Assembly (NCBI GenBank): GCA_965224845.1
Contig: CBDDAJ010000015.1
Location: forward strand, 310,001-374,000
Length of the DNA: 64,000 nucleotides
Direction: 5' to 3'
Origin: Wocania_A sp965224845
GTDB lineage: Bacteria; Bacteroidota; Bacteroidia; Flavobacteriales; Flavobacteriaceae
The translations under genes were made by a program, and so were the position numbers. This document shows, one piece after another, positions 41,978 through 51,239 of the stretch. The first letter of the stretch is position 1. Each line of letters opens with the position of its first letter. The notes under the pieces are model-generated. The model saw nothing but the letters and a program-made list of their open reading frames with translations, did no database searches and was not told the origin of the DNA.

Positions 41978-43750
41978 TTAACGCGCTTGTTTGTCTATTA
42001 ACGAAATCGTTTTTGCTGCCTTTTCATAATCTTGTTGCATTTCTACATTTGTAATTGGCGTATAACGTGCTAGTTCACAATTTTTAATAATGCTCACAAA
42101 ATCTGAAATTACCGTATCATCAACCTGTTTCCCTTTAAGTAAACTAACAACTTTATCTTTACTTAACTCACTTGTTTCTATATGTAATTTGGCTTTTAAG
42201 TAATTGTGTAATGCTTTTTCTAAAGCAATGTAAAAAGCTTCCTTTTTACCCAATGCCTTTTTAGCATTGCTCAAATATTTCTTTGCTAATTTATCTGCTT
42301 TTCTAATTTTATTACCATAAACATCGGCATCTCTAGTTGCTTTTTTCTTTCTGATAACGATAGCTAACGGAATGGCTAAAAATGGTAATAATAGGGCGCT
42401 CCAAAACAGGCGAGTCTTAAAAAAATAGATGGGTTTTACAGATATGAAATTTGTTTTGGTTTTTATAAAAGCGAATTGATCATTATTTAAAACAACACGT
42501 TGTTTTCCCGAACTTTCAGTAGTTATGTTTGCATTTGAATCGTTATTAAGAGGTCCATCTAAAACATCAATTACAATTTCTTTTGATGATAATCTTTTAT
42601 AACTTTCTGTTTCTAAATCAAAGTATGAAAAAGTAATATTTGGTATGGGATACTTCCCTTTATATTGGGGCACAACCGTATAACTATCTGAAATACTTCC
42701 TTGCATCCCTGCTAAATTTGTTCTAACATTCTCGGTATGCTCCGGTTCGTATACCTCTAACGAACTGGGTAGTGAAATTTTAGGTAGTTTGAATAATTTT
42801 AAATTCCCTTTTCCGGATACGCCTACTTTTACCTGAAGTGATTCTGAAGCATCTAATTCTGTTTTTGAAGCAGAAACATTAAATTTAAAATGTCCTACAG
42901 CACCAGTAAAATCTATGGGCTTACCCGCTTCTGGCAAAGCTTTAACATGAATTGTTTTATTTCCGGCTGAGACCGTTTTATGAACTCGGGTCATTAATCG
43001 GCTTCCAAAAATATCACGTCTATTTGTTGGGACCTGTACCGTTATATCTAAACTTAATGGCTCTATATTTAATTTTCCTGTTTTCTGAGGATATAATACT
43101 GTTTTACGTAAAACTAAAAATCTATAATCCTCGCCTTTATAAGTTCCGTTTTGAACCTTTTGCCCTTTCATATCTATATTCTGACTCCAAAAATCGTTAT
43201 ATCTTGGGCTATCGATCTCGCGCCAATTATCAACCCCTGTATTGGGTGAAACATACAATTTGTAAACAACGGTAATTGCTTCATTTAAATACGGATTTGC
43301 TTTCGAGACTTCTGCAATTAGGTGAATGTTTTCTGAAGCAATATAATTTGGATCATTAGGGTCTTTTGGTTTATCAACTGCTGCAGTAACTACAATTTTT
43401 GTTGGTACGGTTTTATAGGTTTCGCCTTCAACGGTTATTGTGGCCTGCTTAATGGTAAAGTTACCCTGTTTTTTAGGGGCTAAAAAGTAACTATATGTTT
43501 TTTTATAGGTGCGAACACCATTAATCCATGAATTACTTACTGATTGATTTGGCCCTCCAATAATTGTAAAACCTGTGAAGCTAGGCGGGTTAAAATTATC
43601 GCCATCCTGATTCATTTCAAAATCAACACGCAAACGTTCATTCACACCTAACTTCTTTTTACTAAACTTAGCTTCAAACTTTACTTGAGAAAAAGTAAAA
43701 CTTGTTACTAACATTAGTAATAAAATGGATATGTTTTTTGAAAAATTCAT
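41978..43750 (-). CDS. batD: BatD (BAM/oxygen tolerance protein)
   Basis: 590 aa from the ATG at 43750; a TTG at 43771 would lengthen it by seven residues. A signal peptide (ISILLLMLVTSFTFSQ) is followed by a series of Ig-like BatD domains (LNEAITVVYKLYVSP, GNLKLFKLPKISLPSSLEVYEPE, YTVVPQYKGKYPIPNITFSYFD), one membrane helix (LFWSALLLPFLAIPLAIVI) and a cytoplasmic tail. Partner of BatA/BatB in the inner membrane. Confidence 0.92.
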   Translation of the reverse strand: MNFSKNISILLLMLVTSFTFSQVKFEAKFSKKKLGVNERLRVDFEMNQDGDNFNPPSFTGFTIIGGPNQSVSNSWINGVRTYKKTYSYFLAPKKQGNFTIKQATITVEGETYKTVPTKIVVTAAVDKPKDPNDPNYIASENIHLIAEVSKANPYLNEAITVVYKLYVSPNTGVDNWREIDSPRYNDFWSQNIDMKGQKVQNGTYKGEDYRFLVLRKTVLYPQKTGKLNIEPLSLDITVQVPTNRRDIFGSRLMTRVHKTVSAGNKTIHVKALPEAGKPIDFTGAVGHFKFNVSASKTELDASESLQVKVGVSGKGNLKLFKLPKISLPSSLEVYEPEHTENVRTNLAGMQGSISDSYTVVPQYKGKYPIPNITFSYFDLETESYKRLSSKEIVIDVLDGPLNNDSNANITTESSGKQRVVLNNDQFAFIKTKTNFISVKPIYFFKTRLFWSALLLPFLAIPLAIVIRKKKATRDADVYGNKIRKADKLAKKYLSNAKKALGKKEAFYIALEKALHNYLKAKLHIETSELSKDKVVSLLKGKQVDDTVISDFVSIIKNCELARYTPITNVEMQQDYEKAAKTISLIDKQAR

Positions 43751-43857
43751 AGTATTTAGATACTTCGGCAAGCTCTGTATAACATCTCGTTTCTTTTTGT
43801 GTTTCTCTTATATTTTTAAACCATTCTGGCTTCTCAGTCTCATAACTTCAAGCAATA

Positions 43858-44679
43858 TTACCAATCTTTTTCGGCTTTTATCTTTACGCCTTTTTGCTTT
43901 TCGGCATTCATCTTTTCTTGAACTTTCTTTTCTTGATTATTCATGGCCTCTAACAAGCTTTTTATTTGCTGAGGTGATAATTGTCCGGGTTGGGGTTTAG
44001 GCTTTTGCTGCTCTTTATTTTTATCATCTTCACCCTTTCCTTTATCTTTTTTTTCATCTTTAGGCTTCCCTTCATCATCTTTTTTATCGTCACCTTCTTT
44101 TTTATCCTTATCACCTTCGTCTTTCTTATTATCCTTATTTTCGCCTTCTTTATCTTTTTTATCTTCGTTCTCTTTCTTTTCTTGATCCTCTTTGTTTTGA
44201 TCGTCTTTATTTTGATCTTGTTGATCTTTTTGCTGTTCTGCACAAACTTTAGCTAAACCAAGGTTATATCGCGTTTCATCATCATTAGGATTGTTTCTCA
44301 ATGCATTTTTATAGGCTTCAACAGCTTCTTTACATTTTTTATTTTTCATTAAAATATTACCAATATTATGGAATGCCTTATGCTTTTCGGTTTTTGACAC
44401 AGCACTTTTTACGGCTTGCTGATGACGATATAAGGCCTCTTCATAGTTCCCTTTTTTGTAATAAGAATTTCCTAAATTATATACTCCTGCAACACTGGTT
44501 GGTTGTTCTGATATGGCTTTTCTATATGCCATTTCTGCCGACACAAAATCGTCTTCATTTGCTAATGTATTTCCTTCATACACATAATTATTGGCCTTTT
44601 TTAACGCCAATAGTGCTTCTTTTTCCTGTGCAAAAGAAATATTTGATAATAAAATAAATATGAATAATAAATGTTTCAT
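43858..44679 (-). CDS. batC: BatC: TPR protein with charged linker
   Basis: 273 aa. A signal peptide and TPRs (about 30-150, SAEMAYRKAISEQPTSVAGVYNLGNSYYKKGNYEEALYRHQ) are followed by about 85 residues made almost only of Lys, Asp, Glu, Asn and Gln (about 152-235), then a helical C-terminus (PGQLSPQQIKSLLEAMNNQE). The linker DNA is purine-rich on the coding strand, which produces open frames on both strands that are not genes. Component of the Bat locus. Confidence 0.9.
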   Translation of the reverse strand: MKHLLFIFILLSNISFAQEKEALLALKKANNYVYEGNTLANEDDFVSAEMAYRKAISEQPTSVAGVYNLGNSYYKKGNYEEALYRHQQAVKSAVSKTEKHKAFHNIGNILMKNKKCKEAVEAYKNALRNNPNDDETRYNLGLAKVCAEQQKDQQDQNKDDQNKEDQEKKENEDKKDKEGENKDNKKDEGDKDKKEGDDKKDDEGKPKDEKKDKGKGEDDKNKEQQKPKPQPGQLSPQQIKSLLEAMNNQEKKVQEKMNAEKQKGVKIKAEKDW

Positions 44680-44687
44680 GTTTGTAA

Positions 44688-45194
44688 TTATTCCTCTTTA
44701 GTTTGCTTTACAAATTGTGTGTTTAAAAAAACTTGTTTCCACTCACCTTTTTCATAAGTTCCTACTTTAAAATTATAGGTGCTGTCGTCTACATATTCCC
44801 ACATGTCTGTAACTACTGATGTGCCGTACTTATATTGGTAAATAATATTTTTACCTTCTACAGATACGTTGCCTTCTGTAACTCCTCCAAAAACATCAAA
44901 TTCCCAAAATTTTATGGTTTTAGTGGCCGAATCAAATTTTCTAATTCCCATATTTCTATCACCCATTTGGGTTTGCTCTTTATCTATAAAACCCTTCGAT
45001 CTTGCTGTAATAATGGTTTTTTCTAAATCATATTTAAAAGTAATCTCTTGCATAAATTTACTACCATCTCCCCATTTACCTTCTGCTTTCCAGGTTTTAC
45101 CAACTAAATTTTCAAATATAGAAAGTTCAGTGTTTTGTGCCATAGTAACTATTGGCATAAAAACTATTAGGAATATGGTTATTGCGTTTTTCAT
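44688..45194 (-). CDS. Exported hypothetical protein inside the Bat locus
   Basis: 168 aa with a signal peptide (MKNAITIFLIVFMPIVTMAQ). The mature part resembles a lipocalin-like beta fold (LVGKTWKAEGKWGDGSKFMQEITFKYDLEKTIITARSKG, IKFWEFDVFGGVTEGNVSVEGKNIIYQYKYG, DSTYNFKVGTYEKGEWKQVFLNTQF), similar in layout to DUF1579-type proteins. It lies between batB and batC (8 bp before batC), a place where the canonical operon has no gene. Function unknown. Confidence 0.8.
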   Translation of the reverse strand: MKNAITIFLIVFMPIVTMAQNTELSIFENLVGKTWKAEGKWGDGSKFMQEITFKYDLEKTIITARSKGFIDKEQTQMGDRNMGIRKFDSATKTIKFWEFDVFGGVTEGNVSVEGKNIIYQYKYGTSVVTDMWEYVDDSTYNFKVGTYEKGEWKQVFLNTQFVKQTKEE

Positions 45195-45244
45195 TTTACT
45201 ATCCTAAATATATTAAACCTTTCAGTTTATGTTCGTTAAAAAAT

Positions 45245-46279
45245 TTATAAATTCTCGTTAAACAAATTCAGCTTTTTTAACCATGCTGTTTTTCGTTCTA
45301 AAAGAAAAACATCTAATAACAAGAAGAAAATACCAAAGCCTAAAAACCATTGGAACTGATCTTTATATTCGGCAAATTGTTTTGCTTCAAACTCGGTTTT
45401 ATCCATCTTATTTAAGATTTCTCTAATGCTTTCTACTACATTGTTGGTGCTTTTTCCGTTTATGTATGCACCATTAGCTTCTTCGGCTATGTTTTTAAGC
45501 GTTTCTTCATTTAACCGAGTAATCACTGTTTCGCCTTGTCTATCCTTTTTATAATTTAAAACTACACCGTTTCGTTTTTCTGGGATGGGGCCTCCTTTTA
45601 TATCTCCAACACCAATGGTAAAAATTCTAATGCCTTCTTCATTAGCTTCTTCTGCTACAGCAGCTGCCTCCTCGCTATGGTCTTCGCCATCAGAAATAAT
45701 AATAAGTACCCGGTTTGTTTGTTCTTCGTCATCAAAATAGGTTTTAGCTAATTTAATAGCTTCATTAATTGCTGTACCTTGCGACGACAACATATCAGTA
45801 TTCATGCTGCTTAAAAACATTTTAGCCGAAGCGTAATCTGTAGTTATCGGCAGTTGCGGAAAAGCTTTACCTGCATAAGCAATTATACCCACCCGATCGC
45901 TTGCTAAATTATTAATAATTTGCGTTACCAATTGTTTCGATTTTTCTAATCGGTTTGGAGCGATGTCTTCTGCTAGCATACTTTTTGAAACATCGACTGC
46001 AAAAACAATATCGACACCTTCGCGCTTTACTGTTTCTAATTTAGTCCCTATTTTAGGATTTACTAAGGCAATGGCTAAACACGCAAAAGCTAAACTTAAA
46101 ACAACTATTTTTAAAATAGATTTGAATAATGATCTATTTGGGCTTAATCTTTTTAGTAGCTGTTTATCTGCAAACTTATTTTGCGCTTTATGTTTCCATA
46201 TTTGAAGCACAAAAAAGAATAGGATTATTACCGGAATAATTCCCAATACCCAAAACCATATTTTCTCTTCTAACTGCAT
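45245..46279 (-). CDS. batB: BatB: von Willebrand factor A membrane protein
   Basis: 344 aa. Two N-terminal membrane helices precede a VWA domain with a MIDAS motif (AVDVSKSMLAEDIAPNRL, NTDMLSSQGTAINEAI, IIISDGEDHSEEAAAVAEE), and a C-terminal membrane helix follows (WFLGFGIFFLLLDVFLLE). The VWA faces the periplasm. It pairs with BatA in the Bat complex. Confidence 0.93.
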   Translation of the reverse strand: MQLEEKIWFWVLGIIPVIILFFFVLQIWKHKAQNKFADKQLLKRLSPNRSLFKSILKIVVLSLAFACLAIALVNPKIGTKLETVKREGVDIVFAVDVSKSMLAEDIAPNRLEKSKQLVTQIINNLASDRVGIIAYAGKAFPQLPITTDYASAKMFLSSMNTDMLSSQGTAINEAIKLAKTYFDDEEQTNRVLIIISDGEDHSEEAAAVAEEANEEGIRIFTIGVGDIKGGPIPEKRNGVVLNYKKDRQGETVITRLNEETLKNIAEEANGAYINGKSTNNVVESIREILNKMDKTEFEAKQFAEYKDQFQWFLGFGIFFLLLDVFLLERKTAWLKKLNLFNENL

Positions 46280-46439
46280 TGTTTATTTATTTGTTCATCC
46301 CGGGTTTATTTTGTTTCTCCCAGGAATTCACTACGGTTTTACTTGTGGCTTCAACTCCGCTCAGTCAACAGACTATGCTCATTAAGACACACATTCTATT
46401 TATCTTTTCTCTATCTTCTCTTTTCTCTTGTCAATATCT
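46280..46439. repeat. Intergenic spacer with REP-like and pyrimidine heptamer repeats
   Basis: GTGGCTTCAACTCCGCTCAG (46345-46364) is a copy of the dispersed repeat also found in mfd. From about 46395 to 46435 the plus strand is a degenerate TCTTTTC/TTCTCTT heptamer run. It interrupts the otherwise tight batA-batB spacing. Confidence 0.5.
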
Positions 46440-47444
46440 CTAAACAAAACTTCTAAAGAAGGTAAAACGCAATAGTAGCTCTAAAAGCAATAATGCTCCT
46501 GCTAAAAGCACTAATATGCGATACTTTTCTTCGTAATTATAGAATTTAAATTCTTCTATTTCTGTTTTTTCAAGCTTGTTTATTTCGCTATAAATTTCTT
46601 CCAGCTTTTTATTATTAGTTGCTCTAAAGTATTTTCCACCAGTTACTTCTGCAATTTCTTTGAGTAATTCCTCATCAATTTCCACCTGTACACGGCCGTA
46701 TTGAAAATTTCCATTAGCCAAAATAGCCACAGGAGACAAAGCCATTCCATTTGTTCCCAAGCCTATAGTATATACTTTTATTTCACTGTCTACCGCCAAA
46801 GCACTGGCAGTTTTAGGATCTACAGCACCAGAGTTGTTTACGCCATCTGTTAACAAAATAATCACTTTACTATTGGCTTTACTGTCTTTTAATCGGTTTA
46901 CAGCTGTTCCTAATCCCATACCAATTGCCGTTCCTCCTTCTATAATAGTGTTATATCTTATCTCTTTTAAAGATCTCAACACAATTGCTTTATCACTGGT
47001 AATTGGTGTTTTGGTATAAGCTTCGCCAGCATATTCTACCAAACCAATTCTATCATTTGGTCTGCCCTTAATAAATTCTGCAGCTACTTTTTTTAAGGCT
47101 TCTAATCGGTTTGGCGATAGATCTTTAGCTAGCATACTTGCAGAAACATCAATAGCCATAACAATATCTATCCCTTTGGTTGTTTTGGTTTTTGTAGAGA
47201 CATCAACGGTTTGTGGTCTGGCAATCGCCGTTATTAACAAAGCTAAAGCCACTAACCTTAAACAAAACAAGACATGCTTTACTTTGGGCAACCATGAATT
47301 TGTTATTTTAAAGCCTTTTAAACTCGATATATTAAGCTCTGCCGTTTGTTTTTTATGTTTTAGTATATACCACAAAAGGGCTAATGGTAATAGCAACAAC
47401 AACCAAAACAATTCTTTATTTAAAAATTCAATGCCTTCAAACAT
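46440..47444 (-). CDS. batA: BatA: von Willebrand factor A membrane protein
   Basis: 334 aa. Same layout as BatB: N-terminal helices, VWA with MIDAS (AIDVSASMLAKDLSPNRL, YNTIIEGGTAIGMGL, VIILLTDGVNNSGAVDPKTA) and a C-terminal helix. Its ATG overlaps the preceding gene's stop (TAATG), which implies translational coupling. Confidence 0.93.
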   Translation of the reverse strand: MFEGIEFLNKELFWLLLLLPLALLWYILKHKKQTAELNISSLKGFKITNSWLPKVKHVLFCLRLVALALLITAIARPQTVDVSTKTKTTKGIDIVMAIDVSASMLAKDLSPNRLEALKKVAAEFIKGRPNDRIGLVEYAGEAYTKTPITSDKAIVLRSLKEIRYNTIIEGGTAIGMGLGTAVNRLKDSKANSKVIILLTDGVNNSGAVDPKTASALAVDSEIKVYTIGLGTNGMALSPVAILANGNFQYGRVQVEIDEELLKEIAEVTGGKYFRATNNKKLEEIYSEINKLEKTEIEEFKFYNYEEKYRILVLLAGALLLLELLLRFTFFRSFV

Positions 47445-49111
47445 TATTCTTCTGCTTCTTTAAGTTCAACTGAATTTAAAATACGTTCTACCATTTGCTC
47501 TGCATATGTATCGTCTTCCGGACTTGTTATTATAATTTGTTGCATCACGTTTTCTGATGCAAACTGTAGTAAAACATAACGAGCATTTCTAAGTGCTTTT
47601 GACGCGATGCCCGGTATTTTCATAGTCCCCGACGTTTTTAACCCTTCAGCGCCATTAGGTGTAACAAACTTATCTCGAAGCACAACAATATCTTTAGCTC
47701 CTAATGCTTCCATTGATTTTATACTTCCTTCGGATGCCTTTTCTAAATCAATTTTGTTTTCTCCAATATTTTTATAGGTCGATGTGTTAACCGTAACACT
47801 AAAAAGATCTAGCATAGTCCCATAGACGAATGATGTCATATCTACTTGTGCCTTAACTTCATCAGGAACAGGCAACTCGGTTCGTTTTAAAACCTTAGGT
47901 GTAGAAATTGTTACGGGTGGAAATCCGTAGGCACTAGCAACCCAATCACCTTCTAGAAGTTCTTTACTCTCATGCCCTATAATAGTATCTTTAACATATC
48001 CAAAACCATGCTTTATCCCAAAACCAACAAAGGTGGCCATTAGTAAAAACACCCCTATAGCTATGGTTATAATAATTTTTTTGCGTTTCTTTTTACGCTC
48101 TTGCTCTTCTTTATATTTTAAATCTAAAAGTTTTTCTTCTTCGGTTGGTTCGGGTAAGGCCTCTTTAACGTGGTCTATTTCAACATCAATCGTATTTCTA
48201 TCTAGTTTTGCCAGCTCTACATCGGGTGCAGACTTTGCAAATTTTACCAGATCGGCTCGCTTTAAAATGCTTTCAATGTTTTTAATGTCTGCTTTACTAA
48301 TATCAACTTGATTGCCTTCTTTAAGCAAATTTAACCTGCTTATTAACTCGTCTGTTGTGCTTTCTAAAGCACGGTCGTATACCTTCTCGTCAAGATATTT
48401 TCTGATAATAAATGTTAATTCTGAATAGTAATCTTTTAAGTTTTGGTTCTCCAAATAAGGGCTTTCATCTAACTTTGCTAAGGCTAATTTTGCCCTGTCG
48501 TATGGCGGAAGCAATGCTATTTGCTCTTCTTCAGATAGTGGTTTCTTTCTCCAGATAAACCAATAGATTAAAAACCCAATTAGGCCAACTATAAGTAATG
48601 TTAGCAATAAATATTTCCACCAATCACTGCCTCTTTTATTTACTTCTATAATGGGTTTAATATCGTAAAGTCCCTGTTTAGTAGTATCAACAACAATATT
48701 ACTAACTTCAACTTTTAAAGAATCTGTAAAAAAGGTTTTATTGCCAACAATAACTTTCTGTCTGGGAATGGTATATGTTCCAGAATCAAATTGTGTTAAA
48801 CCATATTTTTTAATAAGGTTGTATTTATCATTGTTCTTTAAAGTATCAACCTGATATGATTCAATCATTTCCAAAGGCGAAAAGGTTTGTCCTTCGGGAA
48901 ACACGACCAGGCTTGTTGTATCGGTTTCAACTTGAATATGATAGGTAATTTGTTCGCCTATTTTTATAGTTGTTGAATCTATTGCCGATGTTACTTGAGC
49001 ATTTGAGAACAGAGAACAGAGAACAAAGAGAAAAAAGACTAAAGACCGAAGACCGAAGACTAAAGGTTTCGTTTCACTTTTAACTTTATTTTTATACTTT
49101 AAATTTCTCAC
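47444..49111 (-). CDS. BatD-like membrane protein of the Bat locus
   Basis: 555 aa. Start is a GTG at 49111, the only possible start, since an in-frame stop lies just upstream. A signal peptide (LVFGLRSLVFFLFVLCSLFSNAQ) encoded by heptamer repeats is followed by a BatD-like Ig domain (IGEQITYHIQVETDTTSLVVFPEGQTFSPLEMIESYQVDT), a membrane helix (about 167-188), a DUF4381-like cytoplasmic region (LPPYDRAKLALAKLDES, LTFIIRKYLDEKVYDRALESTTDELIS), a second helix (about 345-368) and a C-terminal extracytoplasmic domain. It is the usual gene between DUF58 and batA in Bacteroidota. Confidence 0.85.
   Translation of the reverse strand: MRNLKYKNKVKSETKPLVFGLRSLVFFLFVLCSLFSNAQVTSAIDSTTIKIGEQITYHIQVETDTTSLVVFPEGQTFSPLEMIESYQVDTLKNNDKYNLIKKYGLTQFDSGTYTIPRQKVIVGNKTFFTDSLKVEVSNIVVDTTKQGLYDIKPIIEVNKRGSDWWKYLLLTLLIVGLIGFLIYWFIWRKKPLSEEEQIALLPPYDRAKLALAKLDESPYLENQNLKDYYSELTFIIRKYLDEKVYDRALESTTDELISRLNLLKEGNQVDISKADIKNIESILKRADLVKFAKSAPDVELAKLDRNTIDVEIDHVKEALPEPTEEEKLLDLKYKEEQERKKKRKKIIITIAIGVFLLMATFVGFGIKHGFGYVKDTIIGHESKELLEGDWVASAYGFPPVTISTPKVLKRTELPVPDEVKAQVDMTSFVYGTMLDLFSVTVNTSTYKNIGENKIDLEKASEGSIKSMEALGAKDIVVLRDKFVTPNGAEGLKTSGTMKIPGIASKALRNARYVLLQFASENVMQQIIITSPEDDTYAEQMVERILNSVELKEAEE
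49005..49063. repeat. Heptanucleotide repeats encoding a signal peptide
   Basis: On the plus strand: three GAGAACA copies (49005-49025), then AGACTAA, AGACCGA, AGACCGA, AGACTAA (49036-49063). On the coding minus strand these are TGTTCTC and TYGGTCT/TTAGTCT units and translate to most of the hydrophobic core of the signal peptide. Further degenerate ACTTTTA-type heptamers continue to about 49128, just before the DUF58 stop. Confidence 0.75.
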
Positions 49112-49130
49112 TTTTAACTTTTCACTTAGT

Positions 49131-49997
49131 TTATCCTCGTCGTTTAAAATAGCCTAACAGTTTTTTTACATAACTTTCATCTACACGACAATCAATTGCT
49201 CCTGCACCAGATTTTGCGAAAGCGTCCTTATAGTAATCTACTTTTTCTTTATAGAATTTTTCGTAATTGCGCCTTACTTTTTTAGATGAAGTATTAACCA
49301 GCATAAGTTCGCCGGTTTCTTCATCCTGCATTTGTACCATCCCTAAATTTGGAATTTGCGCTTCGTGCTTATCATATACACGAATGCCAGTAACATCATG
49401 CTTTCCTGAAACAATCTTCATGGTTTGATGATAATTGTCGGCAATAAAATCAGACAATACAAATACAATGGCTTTCTTTTTCATCACATTGGACAAAAAC
49501 TTTAAAGCTTCAGCTAAATTGGTTTCCTTGCTTTCCGGATGAAACTCAATTAACTCACGAATAATCCTTAATACATGCGAGCGCCCTTTTTTAGGAGGAA
49601 TAAACAATTCTACTTTATCGGAAAACAGAATAAGTCCTATTTTATCGTTATTTTGAGTTGCTGAAAATGCTAAAGTTGCCGCAATTTCGGTAACGACTTC
49701 GTTTTTAAATTGCTCTTGAGTTCCAAATAATTCTGAGCCTGAAACATCAACCATAAGCATCATGGTAAGCTCGCGCTCTTCTTCAAAAACTTTAACAAAA
49801 GGTTCGTTATAACGGGCAGTAACATTCCAATCGATACTTCTTACATCATCTCCAAATTGATACTGACGCACTTCAGAAAAAGTCATACCACGACCTTTGA
49901 AAGTCGAATGGTATTCGCCTCCAAAAATGTGATCAGACAATCGGCGTGTCTTGATCTCAATTTTACGTACTTTTTTTAGTAATTCTTTAGTATCCAT
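49131..49997 (-). CDS. DUF58 (VWA-like) protein of the Bat locus
   Basis: 288 aa. It carries the DUF58 signatures GEYHSTFKGRGMTFSEVRQYQFGDDVRSIDWNVTARYNEPFVKVFEEERELT and a VWA-like MIDAS (MLMVDVSGSELFGT). No signal peptide; cytoplasmic. DUF58 proteins are the standard partner of MoxR ATPases, and moxR lies directly upstream. Confidence 0.93.
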   Translation of the reverse strand: MDTKELLKKVRKIEIKTRRLSDHIFGGEYHSTFKGRGMTFSEVRQYQFGDDVRSIDWNVTARYNEPFVKVFEEERELTMMLMVDVSGSELFGTQEQFKNEVVTEIAATLAFSATQNNDKIGLILFSDKVELFIPPKKGRSHVLRIIRELIEFHPESKETNLAEALKFLSNVMKKKAIVFVLSDFIADNYHQTMKIVSGKHDVTGIRVYDKHEAQIPNLGMVQMQDEETGELMLVNTSSKKVRRNYEKFYKEKVDYYKDAFAKSGAGAIDCRVDESYVKKLLGYFKRRG

Positions 49998-50047
49998 CTT
50001 TTAATTGTCTATTGAATATTTATTATTGATTATTTATCATTTAATAA

Positions 50048-50075
50048 TCAATGGTCAATTATCAATTGTCAATTT
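50048..50075. repeat. Degenerate heptamer repeat TCAATNN x4
   Basis: TCAATGG, TCAATTA, TCAATTG and TCAATTT follow each other at exact 7-base steps (50048-50075), ending at the moxR stop. The spacer 49998-50047 holds further ATTTATTATT-type degenerate units. Confidence 0.6.
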
Positions 50076-51076
50076 TAAGGTACTTCTATTTCGTTTACAA
50101 TTTTGTTAATGATGTCTTCTGAAGTGACATTTTCGGCTTCAGCTTCGTAAGTGATCCCTATTCTATGTCTTAAAACATCTTGAACCACAGCACGAACATC
50201 TTCAGGAATTACATAACCACGACGCTTAATAAAGGCATAACATTTTGCAGCATTTGCTAAATTAATACTTCCACGTGGTGACGCTCCAAAAGAGATTAAC
50301 GGTTTTAAATCGGCTAGTTTATATTTTTCTGGGTAACGTGTTGCAAAAATAATATCGAGAATATATTTTTCAATCTTCTCATCCATATATACCTCACGAA
50401 CCACCTCTTGTGCTTTTATTATTTGAGATACAGAAACTACAGGGTTTACCTTATCCCAAGCGCCTTTTAAATTAGCACGCATAATAAGTTGCTCTTCATC
50501 TAATTTTGGATAATCGATAACTGTTTTCAGCATAAAACGGTCAACCTGTGCTTCTGGCAAGGGGTATGTTCCTTCTTGTTCCACAGGGTTTTGTGTTGCC
50601 ATTACTAAGAATGGTTTATCTAAAACAAAAGTTTCATCGCCAATAGTAACTTGCTTTTCTTGCATGGCTTCTAATAAGGCCGATTGTACCTTTGCCGGTG
50701 CTCTGTTAATCTCATCTGCCAAAACAAAATTTGCAAAAATAGGTCCCTTTTTAATAGAGAAATCATTAACCTTCATATTATAAATTAATGTTCCTGTAAC
50801 ATCTGCCGGCAGCAAATCTGGTGTAAACTGTATCCTGCTAAAACTTCCGTCAACCGCCTGTGCCAACGTATTAATAGCCAAAGTTTTTGCTAAACCAGGA
50901 ACACCTTCTAATAAAATATGTCCTTGTCCTAATAAGCCAATAAGCAAACGTTCTACCATATGCTTCTGGCCTACGATTACCTTATTCATCTCTAGCATTA
51001 GTAAATCAACAAAAGCACTTTCCTTTTCAATCTTCTCGTTAATTGTCTTAATATCAATTGTACCTGTCTCTTCCAT
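50075..51076 (-). CDS. moxR: MoxR family AAA+ ATPase
   Basis: 333 aa from the ATG at 51076; the frame is open to 51130, but the upstream codons have no family similarity. Walker A (GVPGLAKTLA), Walker B with sensor (FVLADEINRAPAKVQSALLEAMQEKQVTI), ATQNPVEQEGTYPLPEAQVDRFM, and the C-terminal lid (GASPRGSINLANAAKCYAFIKRRGYV) are all present. MoxR ATPases act as chaperones that load cofactors onto or mature VWA-protein partners. First gene of the Bat locus, divergent from the aldo-keto reductase. Confidence 0.95.
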   Translation of the reverse strand: MEETGTIDIKTINEKIEKESAFVDLLMLEMNKVIVGQKHMVERLLIGLLGQGHILLEGVPGLAKTLAINTLAQAVDGSFSRIQFTPDLLPADVTGTLIYNMKVNDFSIKKGPIFANFVLADEINRAPAKVQSALLEAMQEKQVTIGDETFVLDKPFLVMATQNPVEQEGTYPLPEAQVDRFMLKTVIDYPKLDEEQLIMRANLKGAWDKVNPVVSVSQIIKAQEVVREVYMDEKIEKYILDIIFATRYPEKYKLADLKPLISFGASPRGSINLANAAKCYAFIKRRGYVIPEDVRAVVQDVLRHRIGITYEAEAENVTSEDIINKIVNEIEVP

Positions 51077-51239
51077 TATATTTTTAATTTTTAAAGTCCC
51101 GAATATACTGTCCTTATTTGAGCATTGCAAATTGTTAAAATTTTTATTGCCATGCTGTTAAAAATTGGTTAAAAGTTACAGCACCTAAAACACCTGGTAC
51201 ATTTTTAATTTAGTATTTTTAAACTTCAAAAATTAAACG

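Noticed and set aside
43962..44256. Open frames on both strands inside batC
   Set aside because: They arise from the purine-rich Lys/Asp/Glu linker DNA of batC; the translations are Lys/Ile- or Phe/Ile-only and have no start context.
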